Shown one piece after another: positions 52,776-61,370 of a DNA stretch of 64,000 nt. The first letter of the stretch is position 1; each line of letters starts with the position of its first letter. The notes under the pieces are model-generated. The model searched no databases. It saw nothing but the letters and a program-made list of their open reading frames with translations, and was not told the origin of the DNA. This DNA comes from Gammaproteobacteria bacterium (GTDB lineage Bacteria > Pseudomonadota > Gammaproteobacteria > Ga0077536): NCBI GenBank assembly GCA_016191285.1, contig JACPPA010000012.1:1-64000 (forward strand). Reading direction: 5' to 3'. A program made the position numbers and the translations under genes.

Positions 52776-53729
52776 ATGGGCTTTCGCGACAAATTCGCCG
52801 CCACCGCGCCGGCGGACACTCCCGCCGGACTGGAGCGGATCGTCCCGCAACTAGGCGACTTGCTGGCGCAGAACCAGCGCGCGAGCGCACTCCCGAGTTG
52901 GACGCGCGCGATTCGCGCCCGTCAGCGCGGCGACTATCGGGCGCCGTTAAAAGGCCGCGGGATGGAATACGCCGAGTCGCGACCGTATCAAGCGGGCGAC
53001 GATATTCGCGCGATCGATTGGCGTTTAACCGCGCGCAGCGGCAAGCCGCACACCAAATTATTCCGCGAAGAACGAGAACGCCCCGTCTATGTCTGCGTCG
53101 ACGCACGCGCCGGCATGTCGTTTGCGACGCGCGGCGTCTTTAAACGCGTGCTCGCCGCGCGGGTGGCGGCCTTGCTCGCCTGGCACGCGGTGCAAGGCGG
53201 CGATCGAATTGGCGGCGTGGTGTTTTCCGATACGACGCACACCGAACTCGAACCCGAGCGCGGAAACTTGGCCGCGGTGCGCCTATTCAAAGCCTTGATT
53301 GCGGTCGAACCAGGCAGTGCCGCGCCTAACGGTCATCGGCCAGCGGCCGCTGCACTCCGACGTTTACGGCGCTTGGTGAAACCCGGCAGTTTGGTGTTTG
53401 TCGTTAGTGATGGCCGCGATTTTAACGCCGAGTGCCTGACTGATTTGGCCGCCATGGCGCGCCACAACGACGTTGGGGTGATCGTGGTCTACGACGAATT
53501 TGAACGCACCCTACCGTTGGTCAATCACGCGTTGAAACTAACGAATGGCCATGCCGAATTAGCATTGCCGGCCACCGACGCCGCGACGCAGACCGCGTAC
53601 GCGGCGCGGTTCACCGCGCGCCAGACGGGGCTTGCCAAAGCCTGCCGCGATCACCATATTTTATTCACCAGCGTGGCGACCGCCGCCGACCCGTTGCCCG
53701 TCTTGCAACGTTTCTTTGGCGCGCGGTAA
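52776..53729 (+). CDS. DUF58 protein
   Basis: 317 residues. ESRPYQAGDDIRAIDWRLTARSGKPHTKLFREERERPVYVCVDARAGM is the DUF58 core, and the second half resembles a VWA fold (SLVFVVSDGRDF). Lies 18 bp after moxR; the stop overlaps the start of DUF4381. Role in stress resistance or aerotolerance known only by association. Confidence 0.92.
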   Translation: MGFRDKFAATAPADTPAGLERIVPQLGDLLAQNQRASALPSWTRAIRARQRGDYRAPLKGRGMEYAESRPYQAGDDIRAIDWRLTARSGKPHTKLFREERERPVYVCVDARAGMSFATRGVFKRVLAARVAALLAWHAVQGGDRIGGVVFSDTTHTELEPERGNLAAVRLFKALIAVEPGSAAPNGHRPAAAALRRLRRLVKPGSLVFVVSDGRDFNAECLTDLAAMARHNDVGVIVVYDEFERTLPLVNHALKLTNGHAELALPATDAATQTAYAARFTARQTGLAKACRDHHILFTSVATAADPLPVLQRFFGAR

Positions 53730-54223
53730 TGCTCGATCCCAAGACCTTGCCCTTGCGCGATATTCATCTGCCGCCGGCGATCTCTCCGTGGTGGCCGCTC
53801 GCGCCTGGCTGGTGGCTGCTGGCAGTAGTTGGGGTGGTGCTGGGGCTCGTGGCAATGGCCGTTTGGTGGTGGTGGCGCCGTACTGCGTTACGCCGTGCGG
53901 CGCGTCGTGCATTGTCGCGCATCGGCGCGGAATTTGGCGCGCATCAGAACCGTCATCGCCTAGCCGCCGAGCTCTCGCTGTTGTGTCGTCAAATCGCGTT
54001 GGCGCGTGACACCGGGCAGTCCTCCAACACCACGGCTGCGTGGTTAGAAGCGCTCGATCGCACCTCCCCCCAGCAATTTTTCAGCGCAGGCCCCGGCAGG
54101 ATCTTGGCGAGCGCGCCGTACGACCCTGCGGCTAACTTCGATGCGCAAGCGTTACTTGAGGGGTTGACTCGCTGGTTAGCGCGCTTGCCGCTTGCGCCGC
54201 GCCGCCCGACTGCCGATGTTTGA
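53729..54223 (+). CDS. DUF4381 membrane protein
   Basis: 164 residues. LPPAISPWWPLAPGWW and LCRQIALARDTGQSSNTTAAWLEALD are the family blocks, with one membrane helix near 28-48. Standard third gene in gammaproteobacterial Bat operons. Overlaps the next start by 8 bp. Confidence 0.9.
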   Translation: MLDPKTLPLRDIHLPPAISPWWPLAPGWWLLAVVGVVLGLVAMAVWWWWRRTALRRAARRALSRIGAEFGAHQNRHRLAAELSLLCRQIALARDTGQSSNTTAAWLEALDRTSPQQFFSAGPGRILASAPYDPAANFDAQALLEGLTRWLARLPLAPRRPTADV

Positions 54224-55202
54224 ATTCGCGTGGCCGTGGATGTTGTTAGTCCTGCCGCTCCCGTGGTTGGCGCGGCGATTACTACGACCGGTGACCACGG
54301 CGAGCCACGGTGCGCTGCGCGTACCGAGTCTCGACGATTTTCGCGAATTACCGACGCAGTCGTTACTGATCCCAGCCGCCCACCGCGGCGTCTGGCTAGC
54401 CCTCCTCGCCTGGCTGTGTTTGGTCGTCGCCGCGGCTAATCCACGCTGGCTAGGCGAGCCACTAGGCGTGCCGAGCACCGGCCGCGATCTCATGTTGGCG
54501 GTGGATCTGTCGGAGAGCATGGAGACCCAGGATTTTATTTTCAACGATCAAACGATCGATCGCCTCACCGCGACCAAGATCGTCGCGCGTGATTTTATTC
54601 AACGCCGAGTGGGCGATCGTATCGGTCTACTGGTCTTTGGCGAACAGGCCTACCTGCACGTACCGCTGACGCGCGATCGGCGCACGGTGATGCAACTGCT
54701 GGACGAAACTGCGATCGGTATGGCCGGCCGCAGCACCGCCATCGGTGATGCGATGGGGCTGGCCGTCAAACGCTTGCGCGAACAAGACACGCCGGAAAAG
54801 GTTCTCATTCTGATGACCGATGGTGCGAATACCGCGGGTCAAGTGGAACCCTTGCGCGCCGCGGAACTCGCGGCGGCCGCCGGGCTCAAGGTCTATACCA
54901 TCGGCATCGGCGCCGACGAAATGCTGGTGCGCCAACTGTTCGGCACCATCAAAGTCAATCCTTCGACCGATCTCGACGAGAAGACCATGCGCGGAATCGC
55001 GGACGCCACCGGTGGGCGTTATTTCCGTGCCCGCGACGTGAAATCGCTCGAGGCGATTTATGCCGAACTCGACAAATTGGAACCGGTGGTGCGTGGCGAA
55101 GAACATTACCGGCCAACGAAAGCCCTGTTCCCATGGCCGCTCGCGGCCGGCGTGTTGTGCGCGGCGCTGATTATTTGGCGCCAATTACGGCGCGTGGCAT
55201 GA
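54216..55202 (+). CDS. batA: BatA-like VWA-domain protein
   Basis: 328 residues from ATG 54216. Two membrane helices at the N-terminus and one at the C-terminus. VWA domain with MIDAS DLSESME, ILMTDGANTAG. Overlaps the preceding stop (8 bp) and the following ATG (ATGA). Confidence 0.92.
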   Translation: MFEFAWPWMLLVLPLPWLARRLLRPVTTASHGALRVPSLDDFRELPTQSLLIPAAHRGVWLALLAWLCLVVAAANPRWLGEPLGVPSTGRDLMLAVDLSESMETQDFIFNDQTIDRLTATKIVARDFIQRRVGDRIGLLVFGEQAYLHVPLTRDRRTVMQLLDETAIGMAGRSTAIGDAMGLAVKRLREQDTPEKVLILMTDGANTAGQVEPLRAAELAAAAGLKVYTIGIGADEMLVRQLFGTIKVNPSTDLDEKTMRGIADATGGRYFRARDVKSLEAIYAELDKLEPVVRGEEHYRPTKALFPWPLAAGVLCAALIIWRQLRRVA

Positions 55203-57001
55203 CCGGCGCGCTGACTGATTTCCATTTTCTACGCCCGCTGTGGCTCGGTGGGTTGGCGCCCTTTCTTTATTTGCTCTGGCGCCTGTGGCGACACGATCCG
55301 GGCCGTGGCCTTTGGCGACAGATCTGCGATACCGCGCTGATTCCGTTTGTGGTCACGGGCGCGGGTAATGGTCAGCCACGGCGTTTGGCGCCGCTCATCG
55401 CCGGTGGCGTCTGCGCCCTCGTCGCGTTGGCCGGACCGACGTTTGAACGACTGCCGCAACCCGTGTTTCGCGATCAGGCAGGTCTCGTCATTTTGCTCGA
55501 CTTGTCCCTGTCGATGAACGCGCGTGACATTGTGCCGAGCCGACTTGAGCGCGCGCGCTTCAAAATCAAAGATCTCCTCGCCGGTCGTTTGGGCGGTCAA
55601 ACCGCGCTGGTGGTATTCGCCGCGCAGCCCTTCACGGTGACGCCCTTAACGGATGATGTCGCGACCATTCAAGCGCAGCTCTCGATCTTGAGCTCGAACC
55701 TGATGCCGCGCCAAGGCAGCGATATCCCGCGTGCGGTGCAGAAAGGGGTCGAACTCCTGACCCAAGCCGGATTCACGCGCGGGGACTTGTTATTGATCAC
55801 CGATGGCGTTGACCTAACCCAGATCGAGCCCGCCACGAGCAAGCTTAAAGGCGGCCAAATCCGGCTGTCGGTGCTCGGGGTCGGAACCGCCGCCGGGGCG
55901 CCGATTCCGGATGCCAACGGCGGTTTCATTAGCGATGCACACGGCGGGATCGTGTTATCGAAGTTAGAACAAACCCCTTTAATACAACTCGCGGCGCGCG
56001 GACACGGCTATTATCAAACCATGACGACGAATAGTGACGACATCGCCGCCTTGAACCACGCCTTTGCCGCCACGCGGACAGCGCATGAGGCGAGCGCCAC
56101 GCAAATCGTAGCCGAACAATGGCGCGAGTTGGGTCCGTGGCTGATGGTACCCGTTTTACTCTGTGCCACGTTCGCGTTTCGGCGCGGCTTGATCATCGGC
56201 ATCGCCTGGCTTGCGGTCAGCGCGCCTGGCGTCGCGCGTGCTGATTGGTGGGCGACCCCGGACCAGGCGGGCAGCCGCGCCTTCGCCAAGCAAGACTACG
56301 CCACGGCGGCGCAACGCTTTGCGACGCCGACCTGGCGCGCGGCGGCCGAATATCGCGCCGGTAACTACGCCGCCGCACTAGCCACCCTCGAACATGCCAA
56401 GAGCGACAATCTCGCCTACAACAAAGGGAATACCCTAGCCCGCCTCGGCCGCTACACCCACGCGATCGACGCTTACGATGAAGCGTTGAAGTTGAATCCA
56501 AATGACGAGGACGCGAAATACAACCGCGAATTGCTGCAGAAAATCGTGAATCAACAACACCCCGACGCCGAACCTGAACGCGAAAAGGATCGTCAACAAC
56601 AGCCGCCGCAGAACGATCGCGCCGAGCAAAACCAAGGCAATGAAGGCGACGACGGACAACGCCAAGCCAAGGGCGCGGGACGCGATACGCAGTTAGCGCC
56701 GCCCTCGACTGAGAAGGACAAGGCCAAGGCGCAAGGACAAAAAGATCAGCAGAAGGCATCGTCCGCGTCGCGCCAAAGCTCCACCCAGGACGAATCCGCG
56801 GCCGCCGCGGATCAACAACGGCAACACGCGCAGCGTGGCAAGGCTGCGCAGGATGCACAGGCGGAAGCCGAAACCAAATTGGCGACCGAACAGTGGTTGC
56901 GGCAAATTCCCGATGATCCGGGTGGCTTACTGCGACGCAAGTTCGAATATCAGTATGGCCGGACTTACCGGGACGAAGCGGAAAGCGATAAACCGTGGTA
57001 A
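55199..57001 (+). CDS. batB: BatB-BatC fusion: VWA plus TPR protein
   Basis: 600 residues from ATG 55199 (MTGALTDFHFLRPLWLGG). Membrane helices, VWA domain (ILLDLSLSMNARD; LLLITDGVDLTQ), another membrane segment near 310-330, then TPRs (NKGNTLARLGRYTHAIDAYDEALKLNPNDEDAKYN), a Gln/Lys/Asp/Ala-rich low-complexity stretch of about 110 residues, and a conserved WLRQIPDDPGGLLRRKFEYQY end. Many bacteria have BatB and BatC as separate proteins. Confidence 0.92.
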   Translation: MTGALTDFHFLRPLWLGGLAPFLYLLWRLWRHDPGRGLWRQICDTALIPFVVTGAGNGQPRRLAPLIAGGVCALVALAGPTFERLPQPVFRDQAGLVILLDLSLSMNARDIVPSRLERARFKIKDLLAGRLGGQTALVVFAAQPFTVTPLTDDVATIQAQLSILSSNLMPRQGSDIPRAVQKGVELLTQAGFTRGDLLLITDGVDLTQIEPATSKLKGGQIRLSVLGVGTAAGAPIPDANGGFISDAHGGIVLSKLEQTPLIQLAARGHGYYQTMTTNSDDIAALNHAFAATRTAHEASATQIVAEQWRELGPWLMVPVLLCATFAFRRGLIIGIAWLAVSAPGVARADWWATPDQAGSRAFAKQDYATAAQRFATPTWRAAAEYRAGNYAAALATLEHAKSDNLAYNKGNTLARLGRYTHAIDAYDEALKLNPNDEDAKYNRELLQKIVNQQHPDAEPEREKDRQQQPPQNDRAEQNQGNEGDDGQRQAKGAGRDTQLAPPSTEKDKAKAQGQKDQQKASSASRQSSTQDESAAAADQQRQHAQRGKAAQDAQAEAETKLATEQWLRQIPDDPGGLLRRKFEYQYGRTYRDEAESDKPW

Positions 57002-58737
57002 CGAAGTGCTTGAGTGTCGTGTTAGCGCTGCTGTTCTTGAGTTTCGACTGTGCGGCGGCCGACGTTGACGTGCAAGTCGAACCCGATCCGCCGGCCGCTG
57101 GCGAATCGTTTCGGATCGCTTTCGTCGCGCAGGGTGAAATCGACGGCGAGCCGGACTTCGCAACGCTCGAAACCGTGGTCGACATCCTCAGTCGTAATCG
57201 CCAGACCTCCATTCAATGGATTAATGGCAAGCACACACGCACCACCAGCTGGGTGCTCGAAGTTATGCCGAAGCAGGCCGGCAAGCTGGTGATTCCAGCC
57301 CTCACTTTCGGCGCGAGCGAATCCGCGCCGCGTACGGTGGCTATTGCCGGCACTGCTGGCGTCCCGACCGATGACGGCTTGCTGCTCGAAGTCGAGGCCA
57401 CCCCGCAAAATCCTTACGTGCAACAGCAGGTCACTTACATCATTCGCCTATGGCGTCGATTCGAACTCAGCAATGGCACGCTGTCGGAACCGCGCCTCGG
57501 CACCGATGCGCTGGTGCGGCCGCTCGGCGAGGATAAGCATTTCGACGCCGAGAAAAACGGCAAGCGCTACGAAGTGATCGAGCGGCGTTTTGCCTTGTTT
57601 CCGCAAAAAAGTGGCGCGACCGAAATCAAGCCGGTGACGGTAACCGCCCAGGTGTTGGCACGCGGCTTATCGCTGTTCGATATGTTTGGCCAATCGGTCA
57701 AAACCAAGCGCTTATCCTCGGCCGCAATCCCGCTGACGGTGCGCCCAGTGCCGGCATCCTTTCCAGCGGGAGCCGCGTGGCTACCGGCGCGGCGTGTGCG
57801 CTTAAACGAAACCTGGGAACCGGCGACGCTCGCGGCCGCGGTTGGAGAACCCATGACGCGGACGCTGACGCTATGGGCTGAAGGTCTGACGCCGGGCCAG
57901 TTGCCGACGCTCAAATTCACCCCGCCGGCGGGGCTTAAACTCTATCCGGATCAACCCAAACTGACTGAAGAACAACATGACGGCCTGGTGACGGCGGTGC
58001 ACCAGGAAAAAATTGCGTTGATTGCCGAGCAACCGGGCGAGGTGTCCGTGCCGGCAGTTGAAGTGCCATGGTGGAATCTTGACACTGGTCAAGTCGAAAT
58101 CGCGAAGGTTCCTGCCGCGGTGTTAAGCGCGCGTGCGGCGCCAGCAACCTCCAGCGCCGCGAGCGCGCCGACGCAATCCACAGTGAGTCCCGAACCGGCG
58201 CCGAAAATACTGCCGCTCGTGACCTCGATCAACCCGACCGACGGCGTGAGTCATCGCTGGCAATGGGTAGCCATTGGCGCGCTGTGCGGCTGGCTGTTAA
58301 CTGGTATCTGGGCGCTGCGGGTGTGGCGTCGTGGCAAGGCCACGCCATCCGCGCGCGCCGACGTCGCGATCGCGCGCGCCGAATCACTCGGCGCCACTAC
58401 CGCTCGGGTTACCAAAGCGTGTCATGCGAATGATCCGCGCGCCGCGCGAGAAGCGTTGCTGACATGGGCAGCGCAGTGTTGGCCAGAAACGCCAACTACC
58501 GGGCTCGGCGCGCTGGCAGATGCTGTCCCCGAAATCAGCGCGCAGATTCAGGTTTTGAATGCGGCGCTCTACGGTACTGCTCAGGCCCCATGGGTGGGCG
58601 CTCCTCTTGCTGAAGGCTTTGCCCGCGCGCTTAAACGCGCGGCCGTTCGCGTCCCCGGCCCCGCGCCGGCGCTGCCGATCCTCTTTAAAGTAACGCAGGC
58701 CGCGACCGCTACTAATGCGAACGCGCTTTTCGACTAA
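56995..58737 (+). CDS. batD: BatD-like protein
   Basis: 580 residues from GTG. Sec signal LSVVLALLFLSFDCAAAD, several beta-rich Ig-like modules (VQVEPDPPAAGESFRIAFVAQGEIDG; ATPQNPYVQQQVTYIIRLWRRFELSNG), and one C-terminal membrane helix (WVAIGALCGWLLTGIWAL) with a cytoplasmic tail. Overlaps batB by 7 bp. Last gene of the Bat operon. Confidence 0.92.
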   Translation: MVTKCLSVVLALLFLSFDCAAADVDVQVEPDPPAAGESFRIAFVAQGEIDGEPDFATLETVVDILSRNRQTSIQWINGKHTRTTSWVLEVMPKQAGKLVIPALTFGASESAPRTVAIAGTAGVPTDDGLLLEVEATPQNPYVQQQVTYIIRLWRRFELSNGTLSEPRLGTDALVRPLGEDKHFDAEKNGKRYEVIERRFALFPQKSGATEIKPVTVTAQVLARGLSLFDMFGQSVKTKRLSSAAIPLTVRPVPASFPAGAAWLPARRVRLNETWEPATLAAAVGEPMTRTLTLWAEGLTPGQLPTLKFTPPAGLKLYPDQPKLTEEQHDGLVTAVHQEKIALIAEQPGEVSVPAVEVPWWNLDTGQVEIAKVPAAVLSARAAPATSSAASAPTQSTVSPEPAPKILPLVTSINPTDGVSHRWQWVAIGALCGWLLTGIWALRVWRRGKATPSARADVAIARAESLGATTARVTKACHANDPRAAREALLTWAAQCWPETPTTGLGALADAVPEISAQIQVLNAALYGTAQAPWVGAPLAEGFARALKRAAVRVPGPAPALPILFKVTQAATATNANALFD

Positions 58738-58844
58738 GTCACGCAACGCCGGGACCTCCTAGAATGTTTTTTGAGATGAGTTCTAAATCGACGCGTTTCT
58801 ATCGTGGAAGGCGCCTTGAGCTTCGAATTCTGCGGAATTTCGCC

Positions 58845-58868
58845 ATTCGCGGCTAAAGCCGCTTCCAC
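58845..58868. repeat. Single REP-like palindrome
   Basis: ATTCGCGGCTAAAGCCGCTTCCAC: stem GCGGCTAAAGCCGC, as in the variants at 29.2 kb. It lies between batD and the c-di-GMP gene and is the last REP in the window. Confidence 0.75.
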
Positions 58869-59004
58869 AACAGCAGCGCGTCCTGGTTGACTCGCGTTAC
58901 CGCGAGCCTTGATTCAACGGGATCGCGGTGCCTACACTGCATCAGCGCGACAGACTATCCGCGCGTTGGACCGATTAGCGCACCGAAGCGCCCAGGAGGT
59001 TGTA

Positions 59005-61176
59005 TTGGCGTCGGCCGCGGCATCTGTGTTGGCAGTTGACGATAACGCGACAATCCGCCGCGCAATTGCGATGCGTTTGACCTCCAAAGGCTTTAACGTC
59101 GTCACGGCGCAAGACGGACCTGAAGCGTTGGCGGCGGTTGCCAACCAAACCTTCGATCTCGTACTCCTCGATCTGAAAATGCCAGGAATGGGGGGTGACG
59201 AAGTCCTTAAGAAGCTTCGACATCGCTACTCCGGGACGCAGCTGCCCATCATCATGCTGGCCGCGAGCGACGACAAAAACGATATCGCGAAAGCGCTCGA
59301 ACTCGGGGCCAACGATTATATCGTTAAGCCCGGCGATCTCCCGGCATTGCTCGCCCGCATTAAGACCCAGTTGGCGCTTAAACACAGCGCCGAGCACCTT
59401 CTTAAGCAAAGCCCCGCGCCCGCTATCGCCCCGGCGGTCGGCGAACTAAGTTTACCCGGCAGCGACGCGGTGTCGGCGCGTTTATTCGATGGCACTTGGT
59501 CGAATATCGCGCATTCGCCGGACGAACAACGCTATCACGTGTTGTACGACAACACGCCAATGACGTGTTTTACCGTGAATCAGGATCTCGAAATCCTGTC
59601 GGCCAATCGCTTCGGACTGCAATTTCTCGGCTACGCCGCGCGTGAAATGAAATCGCGCCCGATCGTCGAGCTTTACATCGAAGCTGATCGCGCACTCGCC
59701 GAAGAATACCTGCACGGGGTATTTGAACAACCGGATCGTCTGCACCGCTGGGAGCTCAGGCGCCACAAAAAAAACGGCGATGTGCTGTGGATGCGCGAGA
59801 CCGCGCGGGTGATCGGGCGAGGTATCGACGCGCTCCTGATCATGACCTGTGAGGATATCGACGACGCGTACCGGCTGGCGGAGAAACTAGCCTATCACGC
59901 CACGCATGACGAGTTGACCGGACTCCCGAATCGCAAAACCCTCGAAGAACGGTTAGGCCGCGTGATCGAAAGCGCGCATAGCGAGTCGAGTCAACATGCG
60001 TTCGCGATCTTCGATATCGACCAATTCAAAATCATCAACGACACCTGCGGCCATGTGGCCGGCGACGAACTGCTGAAGCAAACCGCGCGGATTTTGAAAA
60101 ATATCGTACGCAAACGCGACACCCTCGCACGTGTGGGCGGTGACGAGTTTGGGATCCTGCTCGAAGACTGTAGCTTGATACAGGCTAACGCGACCATTGC
60201 GGCCGCGCGTCATGCGCTCGATTCGTTTCAATTCGAATGGCAAGGGACGCCGCACCGGGTCTCGGCGAGTGTCGGTTTGGTCGCGATCGATCAGCAATGC
60301 GACGGTGTGACCAGCGCCATGAGCATGGCCGATACGGCGTGTTATGCCGCGAAAGACGCGGGGCGGAACCGCGCGCATGTGTACCACCCGGATAACCTCA
60401 TGGTCGTATCGCGGCGCGGCGAAATGCGCTGGGCCACACGCATCAACGACGCCCTGCGCGAGGATCGCTTCGAATTATCGTTTCAGCGGATAGTCTCGCT
60501 TACGGACGAGGATCTGGGCGATCACTATGAACTGCTCATCCGGATGCGCGACGAGCGCGGCGCGCTAATCATGCCGAGCGAATTTCTTCCCGCGGCGGAG
60601 CGCTATAACCTGGCCGATAAGATCGACCGCTGGGTGATTGAACATGCGCTCGGTTGGCTGCGCCAATATCCGGAGCGTTTACCGCGCTTACATCTGTGCG
60701 CCATTAATTTATCTGGCCAATCGTTTGGTGACGATGGCATGTTGCAATTCATCCTCGCGCAGCTCGATCGGCCGGGGCCGCATCTCGCGGCCAAGTTGTG
60801 CTTCGAAGTCACGGAGACAGCCGCTATTTCGGATATCGTCAACGCGGGCAGGTTTATCGCTTTATTGAACGCACGCGGCTGTCAATTTGCGTTGGATGAC
60901 TTCGGCAGCGGCTTCGCGTCCTTCGCTTATTTGAAAAAGCTGCCGGTCGACTATTTAAAGATCGACGGCAGTTTTGTGCGCGAAATGGCGCACGATCCCA
61001 TTGACGTCGGCATGGTCCGCTCGATCAACGAAATCGGTCATCTGATGGGCAAGAAAACCATTGCTGAATTCGTCGAAAGCCGCAAAGTGCTCGAAATCCT
61101 GCGCGCCATCGGTGTCGATTATGCGCAGGGCTACGACATTGGCCACCCCCTCCCCATCACCAGCTATCCAGCTTAA
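59005..61176 (+). CDS. Response regulator with PAS, GGDEF and EAL domains
   Basis: About 723 residues. The TTG at 59005 has AGGAGG 5 nt upstream and is a better start than the track's 58909. REC domain (VLLDLKMPGMGGDEVL; phospho-acceptor Asp; YIVKPGDLPALLARI), PAS near 180-300, GGDEF domain with intact RVGGDEFGILLEDC, and an EAL domain (ELLIRM for EALLR; INLSGQS; FEVTETAAI; LDDFGSGFASFAYLKKLPVDYLKIDG). Both cyclase and phosphodiesterase motifs appear functional. No partner sensor kinase is adjacent. It could link an external signal to EPS or secretion. Confidence 0.92.
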   Translation: MASAAASVLAVDDNATIRRAIAMRLTSKGFNVVTAQDGPEALAAVANQTFDLVLLDLKMPGMGGDEVLKKLRHRYSGTQLPIIMLAASDDKNDIAKALELGANDYIVKPGDLPALLARIKTQLALKHSAEHLLKQSPAPAIAPAVGELSLPGSDAVSARLFDGTWSNIAHSPDEQRYHVLYDNTPMTCFTVNQDLEILSANRFGLQFLGYAAREMKSRPIVELYIEADRALAEEYLHGVFEQPDRLHRWELRRHKKNGDVLWMRETARVIGRGIDALLIMTCEDIDDAYRLAEKLAYHATHDELTGLPNRKTLEERLGRVIESAHSESSQHAFAIFDIDQFKIINDTCGHVAGDELLKQTARILKNIVRKRDTLARVGGDEFGILLEDCSLIQANATIAAARHALDSFQFEWQGTPHRVSASVGLVAIDQQCDGVTSAMSMADTACYAAKDAGRNRAHVYHPDNLMVVSRRGEMRWATRINDALREDRFELSFQRIVSLTDEDLGDHYELLIRMRDERGALIMPSEFLPAAERYNLADKIDRWVIEHALGWLRQYPERLPRLHLCAINLSGQSFGDDGMLQFILAQLDRPGPHLAAKLCFEVTETAAISDIVNAGRFIALLNARGCQFALDDFGSGFASFAYLKKLPVDYLKIDGSFVREMAHDPIDVGMVRSINEIGHLMGKKTIAEFVESRKVLEILRAIGVDYAQGYDIGHPLPITSYPA

Positions 61177-61370
61177 AGCTCCGCGGTGACGCTCGCCTTG
61201 GTTGGTCAGGCACATCCCAGGCGAATTGAGCAGCGCGTCACACCCTGCTTGAGGGTGGGGTGACCCTCGTCACACTTAATAACAATCCGCCTAGTGAACT
61301 GCGGCAGCGTCGACTATCCCTGCAGCACAGCGCCGAAGAAATCGCGCCCAGATGCCGATAACCGCCATTG

